The position numbers were made by a program, and so were the translations under genes. Source: Candidatus Omnitrophota bacterium (GTDB lineage Bacteria > Omnitrophota > Gorgyraeia > Zapsychrales > Zapsychraceae). Taken from it: a stretch of DNA of 40,939 nt. Under the pieces are notes generated by a model. That model was not told where the DNA came from, did no database searches, and was given only the letters and a program-made list of their open reading frames with translations. Below, piece by piece: positions 27,701-39,115 of this stretch. The stretch is taken from positions 1 through 40,939 of the forward strand of contig JAHJCZ010000063.1 in NCBI GenBank assembly GCA_018812705.1, written 5' to 3'. Numbering within the stretch: the stretch's first letter is position 1; each line of letters starts with the position of its first letter.

Positions 27701-29326
27701 GCTGATACTCGTCATACTACTCCAGGTGTCGGTTTGATCTCACCGCCACCTCATCATGATATTTATTCAATTGAAGATCTTTCTCAGCTGATACATGATC
27801 TGAAGAATGCAAATCCTAAAGCAGATATCAGTGTCAAGCTAGTTTCTGAAATGGGAGTAGGTACTGTTGCGGCGGGCGTTTCAAAAGGTAAAGCAGATCA
27901 TGTTTTGATAAGCGGTTATGAAGGAGGAACAGGTGCGTCTCCACAAACATCAATCAAGCATGCGGGTCTTCCTATGGAATTAGGAATAGCAGAGACACAA
28001 CAAGTTCTGGTTATGAATGACCTTAGAGGTCGCATCAAGGTTCAAACTGACGGACAGTTAAGAACAGGAAGAGATGTTGTCATCGCGGGGATGTTTGGAG
28101 CGGATGAATTTGGTTTTGCGACGATAGCTTTAGTTGCTATGGGCTGCGTAATGTTGAGGAAATGCCATTTAAATGCCTGTTCAGTCGGTATTGCAACTCA
28201 GGACCCTGATCTTAGAAAGAATTTTAGAGGAAAAGCAGAACACGTTGTAAATTATTTTACATTTGTTGCACAGGAAGCAAGAGAGATAATGGCTGAGTTA
28301 GGGATCAGAAAATTTGAAGAGCTGATTGGCAGAGTTGACTATCTTGAAACACGAGAAGTTTTAGATCATTGGAAAGCAAAAGGTATTGATCTTACAGATG
28401 TTTTATATAAGCCTGATGTCCCTGATTATATTGCAACAAGGAATGTAGAAAAACAGGATCATGGTTTAGAGAAAGCTCTTGATCATCAATTGATCAAGAA
28501 AAGTAGAGCTGCAATAGAGAATAAAAAATCCGTTTCATTTGATATGCCGATCAAAAATATCAACCGAACAGTGGGAACAATGTTGAGCTATCAAATTGCT
28601 TCTCGATATGGCTTAGAAGGTCTTGATGAAGATACGATTAAAATAAAATTTGCAGGTTCAGCAGGTCAAAGCTTTGGGGCGTTCCTTGCTAAAGGGATTA
28701 CTTTTGAACTTGAAGGAGATTCTAATGATTATGTCGGCAAGGGTTTGTCTGGAGGAAAAATTATTATCTACCCGTCAAAGAAAGCAACTTTTATTGCAGA
28801 AGACAATATCCTAGTCGGGAATGTTGTTCTGTACGGCGCGATAATGGGTGAAGCTTATTTTAGAGGAATCGCTGGGGAACGTTTCTGTGTTAGAAATAGT
28901 GGAGCGAAAACGGTTGTTGAAGGGATTGGAGATCATGGTTGTGAATATATGACTGGAGGGAGAACGGTTATTTTAGGAAAGACAGGAAGAAATTTTGCAG
29001 CAGGAATGAGCGGCGGCGTGGCTTATGTTTGGGACGTTGATGGAGATTTTAGCAGTAAATGTAATATGGAAATGATCGAGCTTTTCCCAGTCGAAAATGA
29101 AAATGATATCAATGATTTAAAGAGCATGATCGAAAATCATTATAGGTTTACTGAAAGCACAGTTGCTAAGAGGGCTTTAGATAATTGGAATGTTGTTTTG
29201 CCTCAGTTTGTAAAGGTTTTTCCGGTTGATTATAGAAGGGTTTTAGAGGAAGAACAGGCGAGAATGGAAGTATTATTAAAGAGTCAAGAAGTTGGAGTTG
29301 AAAATGAAGGGTGTTTTGAGGAATAA
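24773..29326 (+). CDS. gltB: glutamate synthase large subunit
   Basis: HDNCGVGFVAHLKG Ntn Cys; RFATGAMSFGSISREAH; KPGEGGHLPGHKV; ORF begins 24731 but MANPFYPKRQGLYDPAFEHDN start more likely. Confidence 0.95.
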   Translation: MANPFYPKRQGLYDPAFEHDNCGVGFVAHLKGQKSHKIIRDGLQILENLTHRGATGSDPLTGDGAGILIQLPDAFLRKECAKIDIKLPNEGDYAVGNVFLPHILFPRNTVKKWFAQVVKEEGQEFLGWREVPCDNKQIGHVAASAEPTIRQVIIGRGKDTSREAFDRKLYVIRKILHNKVWGSNLSQRSYCYCCSLSSKTLLYKGQLMSEQVALYYKDLADPEMVSALAMVHSRYSTNTFPTWALAQPFRMMCHNGEINTLRSNFNWMRAREHKLISDVFGEDIKKIFPISEEGASDSAVFDNTFELMVLAGRPMPHVIMMMIPEAWSGHESMPEQKKAFYEYNSCLMEPWDGPASITFTDGKSIGAVLDRNGLRPSRYLVTKDDYVVMASETGVLDIEPENVLLKGRLQPGKVFLVDTEAGRIVDDTELKNVYISKKPYAQWLKDNVVDLDDLPQPDKKADMEDKELIEKQKAFGYTSEFLKMLFKPMFVEGKEAIGSMGCDTPLAVLSEKPQLLYNYFKQLFAQVTNPPVDPIREEVIMAEDVMLGAEGNLLDETPEQCRRLRLKRPIITNSELQKICNVNQEGLRTATIDATFKLSDSSDGIEIAMEEVFKKANAAIDEGCTILVLTDRGVDKDNVAIPSLLACSGLHHHLIREGLRTNVSIVVETGEARVMHHYALLIGYGANAINPYLVYETVKSQMKQGNLPVDLVYSKVIENYLKSTRKGLLKIISKMGISTIQSYCGAQIFEAVGLNKDIIGKYFTATPSRIGGIGVKELTEETIRRHMEGYPQDNVFNDQLDVGGYYRWRKQGEHHQLNPETISTLQHAVRSGNYDLYKKFASLCNDKKTNLSAIRGLVQFKKRTAIPIEEVEPVSEIVKRFATGAMSFGSISREAHETLAIAMNQLGGFSNTGEGGEKTERFKDQRRSKVKQVAQGRFGVTIEYLANADQLQIKMAQGAKPGEGGHLPGHKVSQEIADTRHTTPGVGLISPPPHHDIYSIEDLSQLIHDLKNANPKADISVKLVSEMGVGTVAAGVSKGKADHVLISGYEGGTGASPQTSIKHAGLPMELGIAETQQVLVMNDLRGRIKVQTDGQLRTGRDVVIAGMFGADEFGFATIALVAMGCVMLRKCHLNACSVGIATQDPDLRKNFRGKAEHVVNYFTFVAQEAREIMAELGIRKFEELIGRVDYLETREVLDHWKAKGIDLTDVLYKPDVPDYIATRNVEKQDHGLEKALDHQLIKKSRAAIENKKSVSFDMPIKNINRTVGTMLSYQIASRYGLEGLDEDTIKIKFAGSAGQSFGAFLAKGITFELEGDSNDYVGKGLSGGKIIIYPSKKATFIAEDNILVGNVVLYGAIMGEAYFRGIAGERFCVRNSGAKTVVEGIGDHGCEYMTGGRTVILGKTGRNFAAGMSGGVAYVWDVDGDFSSKCNMEMIELFPVENENDINDLKSMIENHYRFTESTVAKRALDNWNVVLPQFVKVFPVDYRRVLEEEQARMEVLLKSQEVGVENEGCFEE

Positions 29327-29329
29327 TTA

Positions 29330-30757
29330 ATGGGTGAAGTAAAAGGTTTTTTAAAATATGATAGGCAGGACCTAAAAAAGAGCCTTGTCGAAGAGCGCTT
29401 GAAGCATTGGAATGAATTCACCGAATCTTTGTCGGAGCAGGATTTAAGAGATCAAGGTGCAAGGTGCATGGATTGTGGAGTTCCTTTCTGTCATTGGGGA
29501 TGCCCTATTGGGAATATTATTCCTGATTGGAATGATCTCGTCTATGAAGGAAGATGGAAAGAAGCGCTAGAAGTTTTAAGCTCAACAAATAATTTTCCTG
29601 AGGTTACAGGACGAATTTGCCCTGCCCCATGTGAAAATTCTTGTGTACTTGGTATCAATGACCCAGCTGTTACTATAAAGAACATTGAAGCTGCTATTGC
29701 TGAAAAAGGTTTTCAAGAAGGCTGGATAAATCCAAGGCCTCCTAAGAAAAGGACAGGCAAAACTGTTGCTATTGTTGGCTCGGGTCCGGCGGGGTTAGCA
29801 TGTGCAGACCTTTTAAATAAGAGGGGTCATCAAGTGACCGTATATGAAAAAAATGAGGTTCTTGGCGGGTTGATGACTTTAGGTATTCCAACGTATAAAC
29901 TTGAAAAAACAATTATTGAAAGAAGATTGGTAATATTAGAAAAAGAAGGAATTAAGTTCAAAACAAAAGTAAACGTGGGTGTAAATGTATCTGTTGACGA
30001 ATTGAAAAAGAAATTTGATGCTTTAGTTCTTTGTGGAGGGGCAGAGCAGCCTAGGGATTTGCGAGTCGAAGGAAGAGATTTAAAAGGTGTTTATTTTGCG
30101 ATGGATTATTTAACACAACAGACAAGAGTGAACTTAGGGTTAAAGATAGATAAAGAAAACAGGATCGATGCGAAGGGTAAAAAAGTCGTTATTCTTGGCG
30201 GTGGGGACACGGGTTCTGATTGTATTGGGACAGCTAATAGACAAGGGGCAGTTGCGGTAACGCAGTTTGAGCTACTTCCAGAACCTCCTAAAGAAAGAGA
30301 TCCTGATAATCCTTGGCCCCAGTGGGCTTTTGTTCGAAGGGTTTCTACCTCTCAGGAAGAAGGCTGTGATGTTCAGTATTGCGTTATGACAAAAAACTTC
30401 ATTGGAGAGGGTGGAAAAATTAAGAAATTGAGGGCGGTTAGAGTAGATTTTGGGTCAAAAGATCCTGAAACTGGTAGAAGTCCGATGAAGGAAGTTGAAG
30501 GATCTGAGTTTGAAATTGATTGTGATTATGTTTTCTTGGCTATGGGATTTTTAGGACCATTCAAAGAGGGGATGATCAAAGAACTTGGAGTCGCGCTTGA
30601 TGTAAGGGGTAATATTAAGACAGATATTACTTACATGTCCAGTATTGAAGGTGTTTTTTCTGCAGGGGATATGAGAACAGGGCAATCCTTGGTTGTAAGG
30701 GCTATTGATGAAGGGCGCAATGCAGCTTTGTCAGTGCATAAATGGCTGAGCAAATAG
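29330..30757 (+). CDS. gltD: glutamate synthase small subunit
   Basis: CMDCGVPFCHWGCPIGNIIPDWND; VAIVGSGPAGLACAD; GDTGSDC; 3 nt after gltB. Confidence 0.95.
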   Translation: MGEVKGFLKYDRQDLKKSLVEERLKHWNEFTESLSEQDLRDQGARCMDCGVPFCHWGCPIGNIIPDWNDLVYEGRWKEALEVLSSTNNFPEVTGRICPAPCENSCVLGINDPAVTIKNIEAAIAEKGFQEGWINPRPPKKRTGKTVAIVGSGPAGLACADLLNKRGHQVTVYEKNEVLGGLMTLGIPTYKLEKTIIERRLVILEKEGIKFKTKVNVGVNVSVDELKKKFDALVLCGGAEQPRDLRVEGRDLKGVYFAMDYLTQQTRVNLGLKIDKENRIDAKGKKVVILGGGDTGSDCIGTANRQGAVAVTQFELLPEPPKERDPDNPWPQWAFVRRVSTSQEEGCDVQYCVMTKNFIGEGGKIKKLRAVRVDFGSKDPETGRSPMKEVEGSEFEIDCDYVFLAMGFLGPFKEGMIKELGVALDVRGNIKTDITYMSSIEGVFSAGDMRTGQSLVVRAIDEGRNAALSVHKWLSK

Positions 30758-30942
30758 AATAGTCGGCTAGAAAATAAATAGTTTTCTTTAATTGATTTTC
30801 GTTTCAAACAATATCTTGCGTGATACTTGCTTTATTTTCCAGGATAAATTGTTTTTGTAAAGTAAAGGCAATAATCCTTGAGAAACCACTAGGCTATTGT
30901 ATAATGGTTTCATAATATTATTAATATTTAAGAGGAATTAAT

Positions 30943-31407
30943 ATGAAAAGATTGCTATTAGGACTTGCGGTAATTGTGCTTTTAGTTGGTTGTGGGTCAA
31001 AGCCTGAACAAAAAGTTCAAAAACCAAACAGCAAAGAATACATTGATGCAGGAATGAACGCGCTTAAAGAAGGCGAAATAGTTAATGCTATTAAGAATTT
31101 TGATACAGCTATAAAAGTGGACCCAAGAAATCCTGAGAATTATATAGTGTTAGGGCAAGTATATCTTAGGCTCAAGAACTATCAGGCCGCAATTGATACT
31201 CTATCTGCCGCAACAAAAGTTGCTCCGAACAGCGGAGAAGCATATTATTTTTTAGCGACGAGCAGAATGATGAGGCAGAATCCAGGAGATAAAGAGCAAG
31301 CTATTGAAGATGCAAAAATGAGCGCAGAAATATTTTTGAGAAATAATGATCAAGAAAGATTGAAGAAAGCGATTGTTTTAGTTCAGAGTTTTTCACAAGT
31401 TCAATAA
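30943..31407 (+). CDS. TPR-repeat lipoprotein
   Basis: Lipobox LLVGC; tandem TPR-like repeats. Confidence 0.75.
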   Translation: MKRLLLGLAVIVLLVGCGSKPEQKVQKPNSKEYIDAGMNALKEGEIVNAIKNFDTAIKVDPRNPENYIVLGQVYLRLKNYQAAIDTLSAATKVAPNSGEAYYFLATSRMMRQNPGDKEQAIEDAKMSAEIFLRNNDQERLKKAIVLVQSFSQVQ

Positions 31408-31425
31408 GTTTGGTTTTTTATCTTC

Positions 31426-32070
31426 ATGTTCCAAACAAAAAAAAATATAAGATTCAACAATTTCCTGGAAATGTTTGCAAAGGCTATTTTCTTTTTTGTG
31501 TTAGTTCTTTTCGAGACATGTGTTTTTAGTCAACAGGCTAATGCCAGTGGAGCTATGTCTCAAGGAAGGCAAACGCAGCAAGTGGCTCAGCAGCAGGCTG
31601 CTCAAGAGATCGCTCAACAACAAGCTCAAGGACAGGCATCTACTACAGAGCAACAGCAAGTTAAAAGAAAAGCACTCAGAACCAGAACGCTAAAAAAAGA
31701 AGTTGATGACCTAAAAGCACATGAGATAGTTGATATTTATCAGGTTTGGGAGCAGCTGGAAGTTTCAAGTGAGATCTGGGCATTGATAATGGATCATACT
31801 CCCAAAGATGTTACGGTTGCCAGGTATATTAGATTGTATGCAGAAGGCGGGATTTATATTAGAAAATCTTCTAGTCATTATGTAAAATTAATAGATTCCA
31901 TGGCTAAAGAAAGTCCAAATCTTTTAAAAAGTCCATTTAGAGAAGTATTAAGATTCATAGCTATTATGGAATATGATTTTGATAATGGACAAGATAGGGG
32001 AAAGTTAGCATTACAGACTTTAGGGCGAAAACTATACGAAGATAATAGAATTAGGTTGGGTGTTGAGTGA
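31426..32070 (+). CDS. exported Gln-rich protein of unknown function
   Basis: Signal-peptide-like N-terminus, Q/A-rich low-complexity segment, then helical domain. Confidence 0.55.
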   Translation: MFQTKKNIRFNNFLEMFAKAIFFFVLVLFETCVFSQQANASGAMSQGRQTQQVAQQQAAQEIAQQQAQGQASTTEQQQVKRKALRTRTLKKEVDDLKAHEIVDIYQVWEQLEVSSEIWALIMDHTPKDVTVARYIRLYAEGGIYIRKSSSHYVKLIDSMAKESPNLLKSPFREVLRFIAIMEYDFDNGQDRGKLALQTLGRKLYEDNRIRLGVE

Positions 32071-32108
32071 GAACTAATTAAATATAATGTTAATAGATTG
32101 GATCGCAA

Positions 32109-32891
32109 ATGATAAACAGAATCTTAATAGTCGATGATGCACCAGTTACCCTTACAATGGCTAAACAGCAAGCAGAAAAAGAGGGTTATGTTGTTTATGT
32201 TGCAGGAAACGGAAAAGAAGGGCTTAAGATCGTTAGGAGTAAAAAAATCGACCTTGTTATCACGGATGTTGTGATGCCAGTTATGGATGGTGTCGACTTT
32301 TTTAATGCCTTAAAAAGTGACCCAAGCACAATGCACATTCCGGTCATTGTTATAACTGACAGCATGGTGATCCAGGAATCTTTTCGTGCCCTAGGAGTTA
32401 ACGACTTTTTAGCAAAACCTTTTGATGGTGACACGCTGATCGAGAGAATTCAAAGGATCAAGAAATTGGGGTTAGGGCCGCATAGACACGGAAAAGTTGT
32501 TATTATTGGAGCTGGTAGTAATGATGGTGTTTTAGAGATGAGGCGTTTGCTTGAAAAAAATGGCTGCTCCGTAGTTCTTTCTAGCAATGGGGTTGATTCA
32601 ATTGCTAAGGTATTAAGAGTTGTTCCCCATATTGTTTTGATCGATGTTATGTTGACAGATGTTTCTGCAAAAGAAGTTATCAAAGCGTTAAGAAGTTTTA
32701 TTAAGTTGCAGGATATGAAAATCCTTGTGTATACTTTCTTTTCTCCAGAAAAAATGGTCAATGTTGAAGCGGTTGAGCAACTAAAAGATTCAAAGAATGC
32801 TTGTATGGACGCAGGCGGAACAGACTATATTGGCAGATTTTCTGCACTAACTTTCATTGATTCTATGCATAAATATTGGGTCAATGCGTAA
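32109..32891 (+). CDS. tandem receiver (REC-REC) response regulator without output domain
   Basis: ILIVDDAPVT...LVITDVVMPVMDG...FLAKPFDGDTL; second REC-like GKVVIIGAGSNDGVLEMRRLLEKNG...VLIDVMLTD. Confidence 0.85.
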   Translation: MINRILIVDDAPVTLTMAKQQAEKEGYVVYVAGNGKEGLKIVRSKKIDLVITDVVMPVMDGVDFFNALKSDPSTMHIPVIVITDSMVIQESFRALGVNDFLAKPFDGDTLIERIQRIKKLGLGPHRHGKVVIIGAGSNDGVLEMRRLLEKNGCSVVLSSNGVDSIAKVLRVVPHIVLIDVMLTDVSAKEVIKALRSFIKLQDMKILVYTFFSPEKMVNVEAVEQLKDSKNACMDAGGTDYIGRFSALTFIDSMHKYWVNA

Positions 32892-33085
32892 GTCCGCTAA
32901 TTTTGACAATAAGAGTAATTTTCCACAGTTCTTTTCCTTTTGATTCAAATATCACAAGAATTATAATATTTTTGTAAAAATAAGGGCTTTATTTGTAGAT
33001 TTATGCAACTGAAGGTGGCTTCCCTCTGTTTATTTATTGTAAATAAATATTCTTATTAATATTAATAGCGAGTAGGCATTATTTC

Positions 33086-33114
33086 TTGACAAAGCATGGT
33101 AAAAAATGTATTAT
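33086..33114 (+). promoter_or_regulatory. sigma70-like promoter for carA
   Basis: TTGACA (33086-33091), 17-nt spacer, TATTAT (33109-33114). Confidence 0.7.
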
Positions 33115-33217
33115 TCTGCTCGTGAAATAGGTTAATAAAATATTCTGTTGATGTGCAGTACAGATATAACAAATAGATTTTAAGCTTTCATCTCAAGCCC
33201 CACATTGTAAACATTAA

Positions 33218-34330
33218 ATGAAAAAAGCAATACTATTTTTAGAAGACGGAACATACTTTTATGGCCAAGCTTTGTCAACTGCAGGTGACACCGCTGGTGA
33301 AGTAGTGTTTAATACTTCAATGACCGGATATCAGGAGATCTTGACCGATCCTTCATATGCTGGGCAGATCGTTGTGATGACATATCCTCTGATCGGGAAT
33401 TATGGAGTTAATGAAGAGGATGTTGAGTCAAACAAGATACACTTAAAAGGATTTGTTGTTAAGGAGTTCTGTCGACGCCATTCTAATTTCAGAGCCACAA
33501 AAAGTCTTATTGATTATCTTGATGAAAATAAGATCATTGCGATAGAAGGTATAGATACTCGGGCTTTAACTCGTCATATTCGAGAGAAAGGCGCAATGAA
33601 GGCCTTGATCTCAACGGAAGATTTTGATCTAAAAAGCCTGCAAGGAAAGATAAATGATGCACAGTCAATGGAAGGTAGTGACTGGGTTGAAAAAGTATCA
33701 GTTCAAGAGAAATATGTTTGGAAGGGCGACAAAATCACAGAAATTAAATACAAGATCGCCACAATAGATTGTGGGATCAAATTCAACATATTGCGTATTC
33801 TTTCACGTTTAGGGTGTGAAGTTCATGTTTTTCCTGCAAAAACATCTGCAAAAGAACTGCTAGCTATTAAGCCAGACGGCATTTTCGTTTCTAACGGACC
33901 TGGAGACCCTGCCGCAGTTACATATGTTATTGAAACTTTGAAACAATTATTTGGCAAGCTTCCTATCTTCGGAATTTGTTTAGGTCATCAGATGCTAGGG
34001 TTAGCCTTAGGTGGAAAGACTTTTAAGCTCAAATTTGGCCATCATGGAGCCAATCATCCTGTTAAACATTTAATGGATGGGAGAATTGGAATAACATCAC
34101 AGAATCACGGGTTCTGTGTTGACATAGATAGTTTGAAAGAAGGAGATATTGAGATCGTTGATATTAATCTAAATGACCAGACAGTTGAAGGTTTGAGGCA
34201 TAAGAAATATCCGATAATATCGTTTCAGCATCACCCAGAAGCAGCTCCTGGGCCGCATGATGTGCAATATCTCTTTAAGTATTTTATTGAAATGATCGAA
34301 GAAAGCAAAAAAGTGGGCAAGCATGCCTAA
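33218..34330 (+). CDS. carA: carbamoyl-phosphate synthase small subunit
   Basis: [45 protein letters not shown]. Confidence 0.97.
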   Translation: MKKAILFLEDGTYFYGQALSTAGDTAGEVVFNTSMTGYQEILTDPSYAGQIVVMTYPLIGNYGVNEEDVESNKIHLKGFVVKEFCRRHSNFRATKSLIDYLDENKIIAIEGIDTRALTRHIREKGAMKALISTEDFDLKSLQGKINDAQSMEGSDWVEKVSVQEKYVWKGDKITEIKYKIATIDCGIKFNILRILSRLGCEVHVFPAKTSAKELLAIKPDGIFVSNGPGDPAAVTYVIETLKQLFGKLPIFGICLGHQMLGLALGGKTFKLKFGHHGANHPVKHLMDGRIGITSQNHGFCVDIDSLKEGDIEIVDINLNDQTVEGLRHKKYPIISFQHHPEAAPGPHDVQYLFKYFIEMIEESKKVGKHA

Positions 34331-37300
34331 AAGAACAGACATTAAAAAAATATTAATTATTGGCTCAGGACCTATTGTGATCGGCCAGGCTTGTGAATTT
34401 GATTATTCAGGAACGCAGGCTTGTAGGGCATTGAAGGATGAAGGCTTTGAAATAGTTCTTGTTAATTCAAACCCTGCGACGATCATGACTGATCCAGAGA
34501 TCGCTGATCAAACATATATTGAACCACTGACGCCAGAGTTTGTCGAATATGTTATTGAGAAAGAGCGCCCATGTGCTATCTTGCCTACGCTTGGAGGGCA
34601 GACTGCTTTAAATATTGCGATGAAGCTTTACGAAAATAAGGTTCTGGAAAAGTATAATGTTAAGATGCTTGGTGCTGATTATGATGTTATCAAAAAAGCT
34701 GAAGATAGACAGTGTTTTAAAGAAGCTATCTTAAAGATCGGACTGGATGTCCCGGAAAGTGAATTTGCTTATTCTATGGAAGAAGCAAGAGTTGCAGTAA
34801 AGAAAATAGGATATCCTGTGATCATCCGCCCTAGCTACACTTTAGGTGGAACAGGCGGGGGCTTTGCTCACAATGATGAGGAATTCGAGAAAATCGCAGC
34901 TTTGGGCCTTGAAAGCAGTATGAATAGCGAGATCATTATTGAAGAATCTATTGTCGGATGGAAAGAGTACGAACTAGAGGTCATGAGAGACAATAAAGAC
35001 AATGTTGTTATTGTTTGTTCTATTGAGAATCTAGATCCTATGGGCATTCATACCGGGGACAGCATTACTGTTGCTCCAGCTCAGACACTGACAGATAAAG
35101 AATATCAAATTATGAGAAATGCATCATTAGCTATTATTCGCGAGATAGGTGTTGAAACGGGAGGTTCAAATATTCAGTTTGCTGTTGATCCTGCCAATGG
35201 AAGGATGATAGTTATCGAAATGAACCCAAGAGTTTCAAGAAGCTCAGCTTTAGCTAGTAAAGCTACGGGTTTTCCTATTGCAAAATTTGCGGCAAAACTT
35301 GCTGTAGGCTATTCATTGGATGAAATTCAAAATGATATCACAAGGGAGACTCCGGCATCTTTTGAGCCAACAATTGATTATTGTGTTGTAAAAGCGCCAC
35401 GTTTTACATTTGAGAAGTTCCCTGAGGCAAAAGATATTTTAGGTGTACAGATGAAGTCTGTTGGCGAAACAATGGCTATTGGGCGAACGTTTAAAGAAGC
35501 ATTGCAGAAGAGCTTAAGAGGGCTTGAGATAGGCCATATAGGTTTTGATAACAAGTTAGACTTTAATGATATTCCTGACGAGAAGATCGAGATACGATTA
35601 AAAGAACCTAATGCTTCCAGGATCTTTTATATTAAGTATGCTCTTCAAAAAGGCTGGAGCATAGAGAAGATCTTTGAATTAAGCAAGATAGACTGCTGGT
35701 TTCTTGCGCATATGGAGCAAATTTTTAATCTTGAGAAAGAGATAGTTTCAACAATCGAAAAAGAAAACGACCTTCCAGATGAGCTTCTTCGCAAAGCAAA
35801 GGAATATGGATTTAGTGATGCTCAGCTATCAAAAATGTTGGGCATTACAGAAGTTGCGTTTAGAGCGAAGAGAAAAGAAAAAGGTATTATTGCTACTTTC
35901 AAATTAGTTGATATTTGTGCTGCTGAGTTTGAAGCATACACGCCTTATTTTTACTCAACTTATGAAACTGAAGATGAAGCTTGTTTACAGATCGAAAAAT
36001 TTGATAAGGAAAAAGGTGGTAAAAGAAAAAGAATAATGATCCTTGGCGGTGGTCCAAATAGGATCGGACAAGGTATTGAATTTGATTATTGTTGCTGTCA
36101 TGCATCTTTTGCTCTTGGGGAAATGGGCTATGACACTATTATGGTGAATTCTAATCCGGAGACTGTTTCTACTGACTATGATATTTCAGACAGGTTGTAT
36201 TTTGAGCCCCTCACTTTTGAAGATGTGATGAATGTAGTGGATGTTGAGAATCCTGATGGTGTTATAGTTCAGTTTGGGGGACAAACGCCTCTGAATTTAG
36301 CTAAGAGATTGAGCGAAGCAGGTGTGCCTATTATTGGCACAAGCGTTGAGTCAATTGATCTGGCAGAAGACAGAGAAAAATTTTCCAAGCTGATCAAGGA
36401 GTTGGGTTTGATACAGCCGGAAAATGGTTTTGCAAACTCTGCTGAAGAAGCTGTTGAGGTTGCACGGAAGATTGGTTATCCCGTTTTAGCAAGGCCATCA
36501 TATGTTTTGGGTGGAAGAGCAATGAAAATAGTTTACTCTACAGAAGAATTATTATCTTTTGTAGAAGAGGCAAAAGATGTCTCTCAAGGACATCCTATAC
36601 TTATTGATAAATTTATTGAAGATGCTGTTGAAGTTGATGTTGATGCAATGTCTGACGGTAATGATACGTTCGTTGCTGGAATTATGGAGCATATAGAAAA
36701 TGCTGGCATACATTCCGGTGATTCAGCCTGTGTTCTTCCACCAGCTACGGTTAGCGAGATCATGGTCCAGCAGATCAGAGAAGAGACAAGGCGCATTGCA
36801 AAGGCTTTAAATGTCGTTGGTCTTTTGAATATTCAGTTCGCGATCAAAGGACGAAGACTGTATGTTCTGGAGGTTAATCCTAGAGCATCGAGGACGGTGC
36901 CCTTTGTTAGCAAGGCTACAGGTATGCAGCTAGCAAAGATGGCAGCTCGAATAATGGCGGGAGAGCCATTAAGTAAATTTAATTTGTCGTATGATAAGCT
37001 GGACAACATGAAGCATTTTTCTGTAAAAGAGTCGGTGTTGCCTTTCTCCAAGTTTTCAGGTGTAGATATTGTGCTAGGCCCTGAAATGAAGTCTACGGGT
37101 GAGGTTATGGGTATTGCAGCTACTTTTGGTGAAGCATACGCAAAATCTCAAACTAGTGCTTATCAAGAGTTGCCTCAAGAAGGAAAAGTTTTTATAAGTG
37201 TGAACGATGAAGATAAAAGAGCGATCGTTTTTATGGCGAAAAGACTTGCTGACCTAGGATTTACTATTGTTTCTACTCGAGGAACTGCAAAGGTTTTACG

Positions 37301-37586
37301 CTCAAATGGTGTAGAGACTGAAGAAGTAGCTCGTTATGATCAGGGAGAAAAAAATTCTTTGAACACAATGACTTTATTGGAAAATGACGAGATCAAACTG
37401 ATAATTAATACTCCTTCAGGTCAGAGAAGTCAATCTGACATGAGGTCAATTCGAGCGGCGGCAAATCTTCACAATGTTCCGTGTATTACAACTTTACAAG
37501 GAGCCTGGGCTGCTATAAATGGTATTGAATCTCGCAAGTTAAAAAAATTCTCAGTTAAATCTTTGCAGCAGTATTATGCTACTTAA
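34323..37586 (+). CDS. carB: carbamoyl-phosphate synthase large subunit
   Basis: [30 protein letters not shown]; duplicated ATP-grasp halves; overlaps carA by 8 nt. Confidence 0.97.
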   Translation: MPKRTDIKKILIIGSGPIVIGQACEFDYSGTQACRALKDEGFEIVLVNSNPATIMTDPEIADQTYIEPLTPEFVEYVIEKERPCAILPTLGGQTALNIAMKLYENKVLEKYNVKMLGADYDVIKKAEDRQCFKEAILKIGLDVPESEFAYSMEEARVAVKKIGYPVIIRPSYTLGGTGGGFAHNDEEFEKIAALGLESSMNSEIIIEESIVGWKEYELEVMRDNKDNVVIVCSIENLDPMGIHTGDSITVAPAQTLTDKEYQIMRNASLAIIREIGVETGGSNIQFAVDPANGRMIVIEMNPRVSRSSALASKATGFPIAKFAAKLAVGYSLDEIQNDITRETPASFEPTIDYCVVKAPRFTFEKFPEAKDILGVQMKSVGETMAIGRTFKEALQKSLRGLEIGHIGFDNKLDFNDIPDEKIEIRLKEPNASRIFYIKYALQKGWSIEKIFELSKIDCWFLAHMEQIFNLEKEIVSTIEKENDLPDELLRKAKEYGFSDAQLSKMLGITEVAFRAKRKEKGIIATFKLVDICAAEFEAYTPYFYSTYETEDEACLQIEKFDKEKGGKRKRIMILGGGPNRIGQGIEFDYCCCHASFALGEMGYDTIMVNSNPETVSTDYDISDRLYFEPLTFEDVMNVVDVENPDGVIVQFGGQTPLNLAKRLSEAGVPIIGTSVESIDLAEDREKFSKLIKELGLIQPENGFANSAEEAVEVARKIGYPVLARPSYVLGGRAMKIVYSTEELLSFVEEAKDVSQGHPILIDKFIEDAVEVDVDAMSDGNDTFVAGIMEHIENAGIHSGDSACVLPPATVSEIMVQQIREETRRIAKALNVVGLLNIQFAIKGRRLYVLEVNPRASRTVPFVSKATGMQLAKMAARIMAGEPLSKFNLSYDKLDNMKHFSVKESVLPFSKFSGVDIVLGPEMKSTGEVMGIAATFGEAYAKSQTSAYQELPQEGKVFISVNDEDKRAIVFMAKRLADLGFTIVSTRGTAKVLRSNGVETEEVARYDQGEKNSLNTMTLLENDEIKLIINTPSGQRSQSDMRSIRAAANLHNVPCITTLQGAWAAINGIESRKLKKFSVKSLQQYYAT

Positions 37587-37688
37587 CGAAAAATAAGTTT
37601 AATTTATTTTTTACAGAAATAATTATTTATTAATGCATTGCTTGTGGTTTGATCGTTGAAGTAATTAGATTTTTGAAAGGAATAATAT

Positions 37689-39062
37689 ATGTGCGGTATT
37701 ATTGGAGTTTCTAATATTGAGAATGCCTCAAGGGTTGCAATGCTAGGATTGCATGCACTGCAGCATAGAGGAGAAGAAGCTGCTGGAATTGCTTCATTTG
37801 ATGGACAAAATGTCCATATTTCAAAAAGTCCAGGGCTAGTTGACGATGCTATTGATGCAGTACAAGCTGCAGAGCTAAAAGGTTCAACGGCTATAGGGCA
37901 TTGTCGGTATTCTACAACCGGTTCGAGCAATTATAAAAATATACAGCCGTTCTTAGTAACACACAAAAAGAAACGCATCGCAGTGGCTCATAATGGGAAT
38001 TTAACAAATACCGAGGAGCTTTACAAAAAATTAGAAGAAGAAGGATCTATTTTTCAGACAACAATGGACTCTGAAATAATTGTACATCTTTTAGTCAAAA
38101 CAAAGAATGGTGATCTAAAGCAATGGTTCTCAAATGTATTGAGTCAATTAAAAGGCGCTTTTTCTTTGATATTTTTAATCGAGGATACGATAGTAGGGGC
38201 ACGCGATAGGAACGGTTTTCGGCCGTTAGCAATTGGAAGGCTTGATGGTAAGTATATTTTAGCGAGCGAAAGTTGTGCTCTTGATCTTTTGCAGGCAGAA
38301 TTTGTTCGTGAAGTTGAGCCGGGAGAGATAGTGATAGTTAATGGAGATAAGCTTGACTCCGTGTTTATGCCTGGGACAAAAGAGGCAAAAAAGTCTTATT
38401 GTATCTTTGAAAATATTTATTTTGCTCGTCCAGATAGCGATATATTTCATGATAATGTTTATCAGGTAAGAAAAAGGTTAGGCGCACAATTGGCAAAAGA
38501 ACATCCTGTTGATGCGGATTTTGTCATGGCAATACCTGATTCAGGCAATTATGCAGCCTTAGGTTATGCGAATGAAATGAACATGCCTTTTGAAGTTGGA
38601 ATAATCCGTAATCACTATGTTGGGAGAACATTTATTCAGCCAACACAGCTAATGCGGGATTTTAGAGTTCGTGTTAAGCTAAATCCAATAAGAAGCGTGC
38701 TTAAGGACAAAAAGATCATTGTTGTTGAAGACTCAATTGTCAGAGGAACAACATCAAGAAGCCGTATTGAAGAATTGCGACGAGCTGGAGCAAAAGAGAT
38801 TCACATGAGGATCAGTTGTCCGCCTATTAAATGGCCATGTTTTTATGGCATTGATTTTCCAAGCAAGCATGAGCTGATCGCCTCAAACAAACAAGTTCAA
38901 GAGATCGCTGATTTTATTAAAGTTGATTCATTGGAATATTTAAGCTTGGATGGAATGTTGTCAGTTATGAAGGAATCAAAGAATTTCTGTGATGCGTGTT
39001 TTACGGGAAACTATCCCGTTGATATCCCAACGAACAAAAGCAAATATCTTTTAGAGCAGTAG
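37689..39062 (+). CDS. purF: amidophosphoribosyltransferase
   Basis: MCGIIGV N-terminal Cys; ALQHRGEEAAGI; VVEDSIVRGTTSRSRI PRPP motif. Confidence 0.97.
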   Translation: MCGIIGVSNIENASRVAMLGLHALQHRGEEAAGIASFDGQNVHISKSPGLVDDAIDAVQAAELKGSTAIGHCRYSTTGSSNYKNIQPFLVTHKKKRIAVAHNGNLTNTEELYKKLEEEGSIFQTTMDSEIIVHLLVKTKNGDLKQWFSNVLSQLKGAFSLIFLIEDTIVGARDRNGFRPLAIGRLDGKYILASESCALDLLQAEFVREVEPGEIVIVNGDKLDSVFMPGTKEAKKSYCIFENIYFARPDSDIFHDNVYQVRKRLGAQLAKEHPVDADFVMAIPDSGNYAALGYANEMNMPFEVGIIRNHYVGRTFIQPTQLMRDFRVRVKLNPIRSVLKDKKIIVVEDSIVRGTTSRSRIEELRRAGAKEIHMRISCPPIKWPCFYGIDFPSKHELIASNKQVQEIADFIKVDSLEYLSLDGMLSVMKESKNFCDACFTGNYPVDIPTNKSKYLLEQ

Positions 39063-39115
39063 ATTTTTAAATATTTTGAAATAAAGTAATATTTCAATCA
39101 AGAGGATACATAATC

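Noticed and set aside
33121-33217. ANTAR site in the carA leader
   Set aside because: No hexaloop hairpin with A1/G4 and no terminator found in the ~97-nt leader
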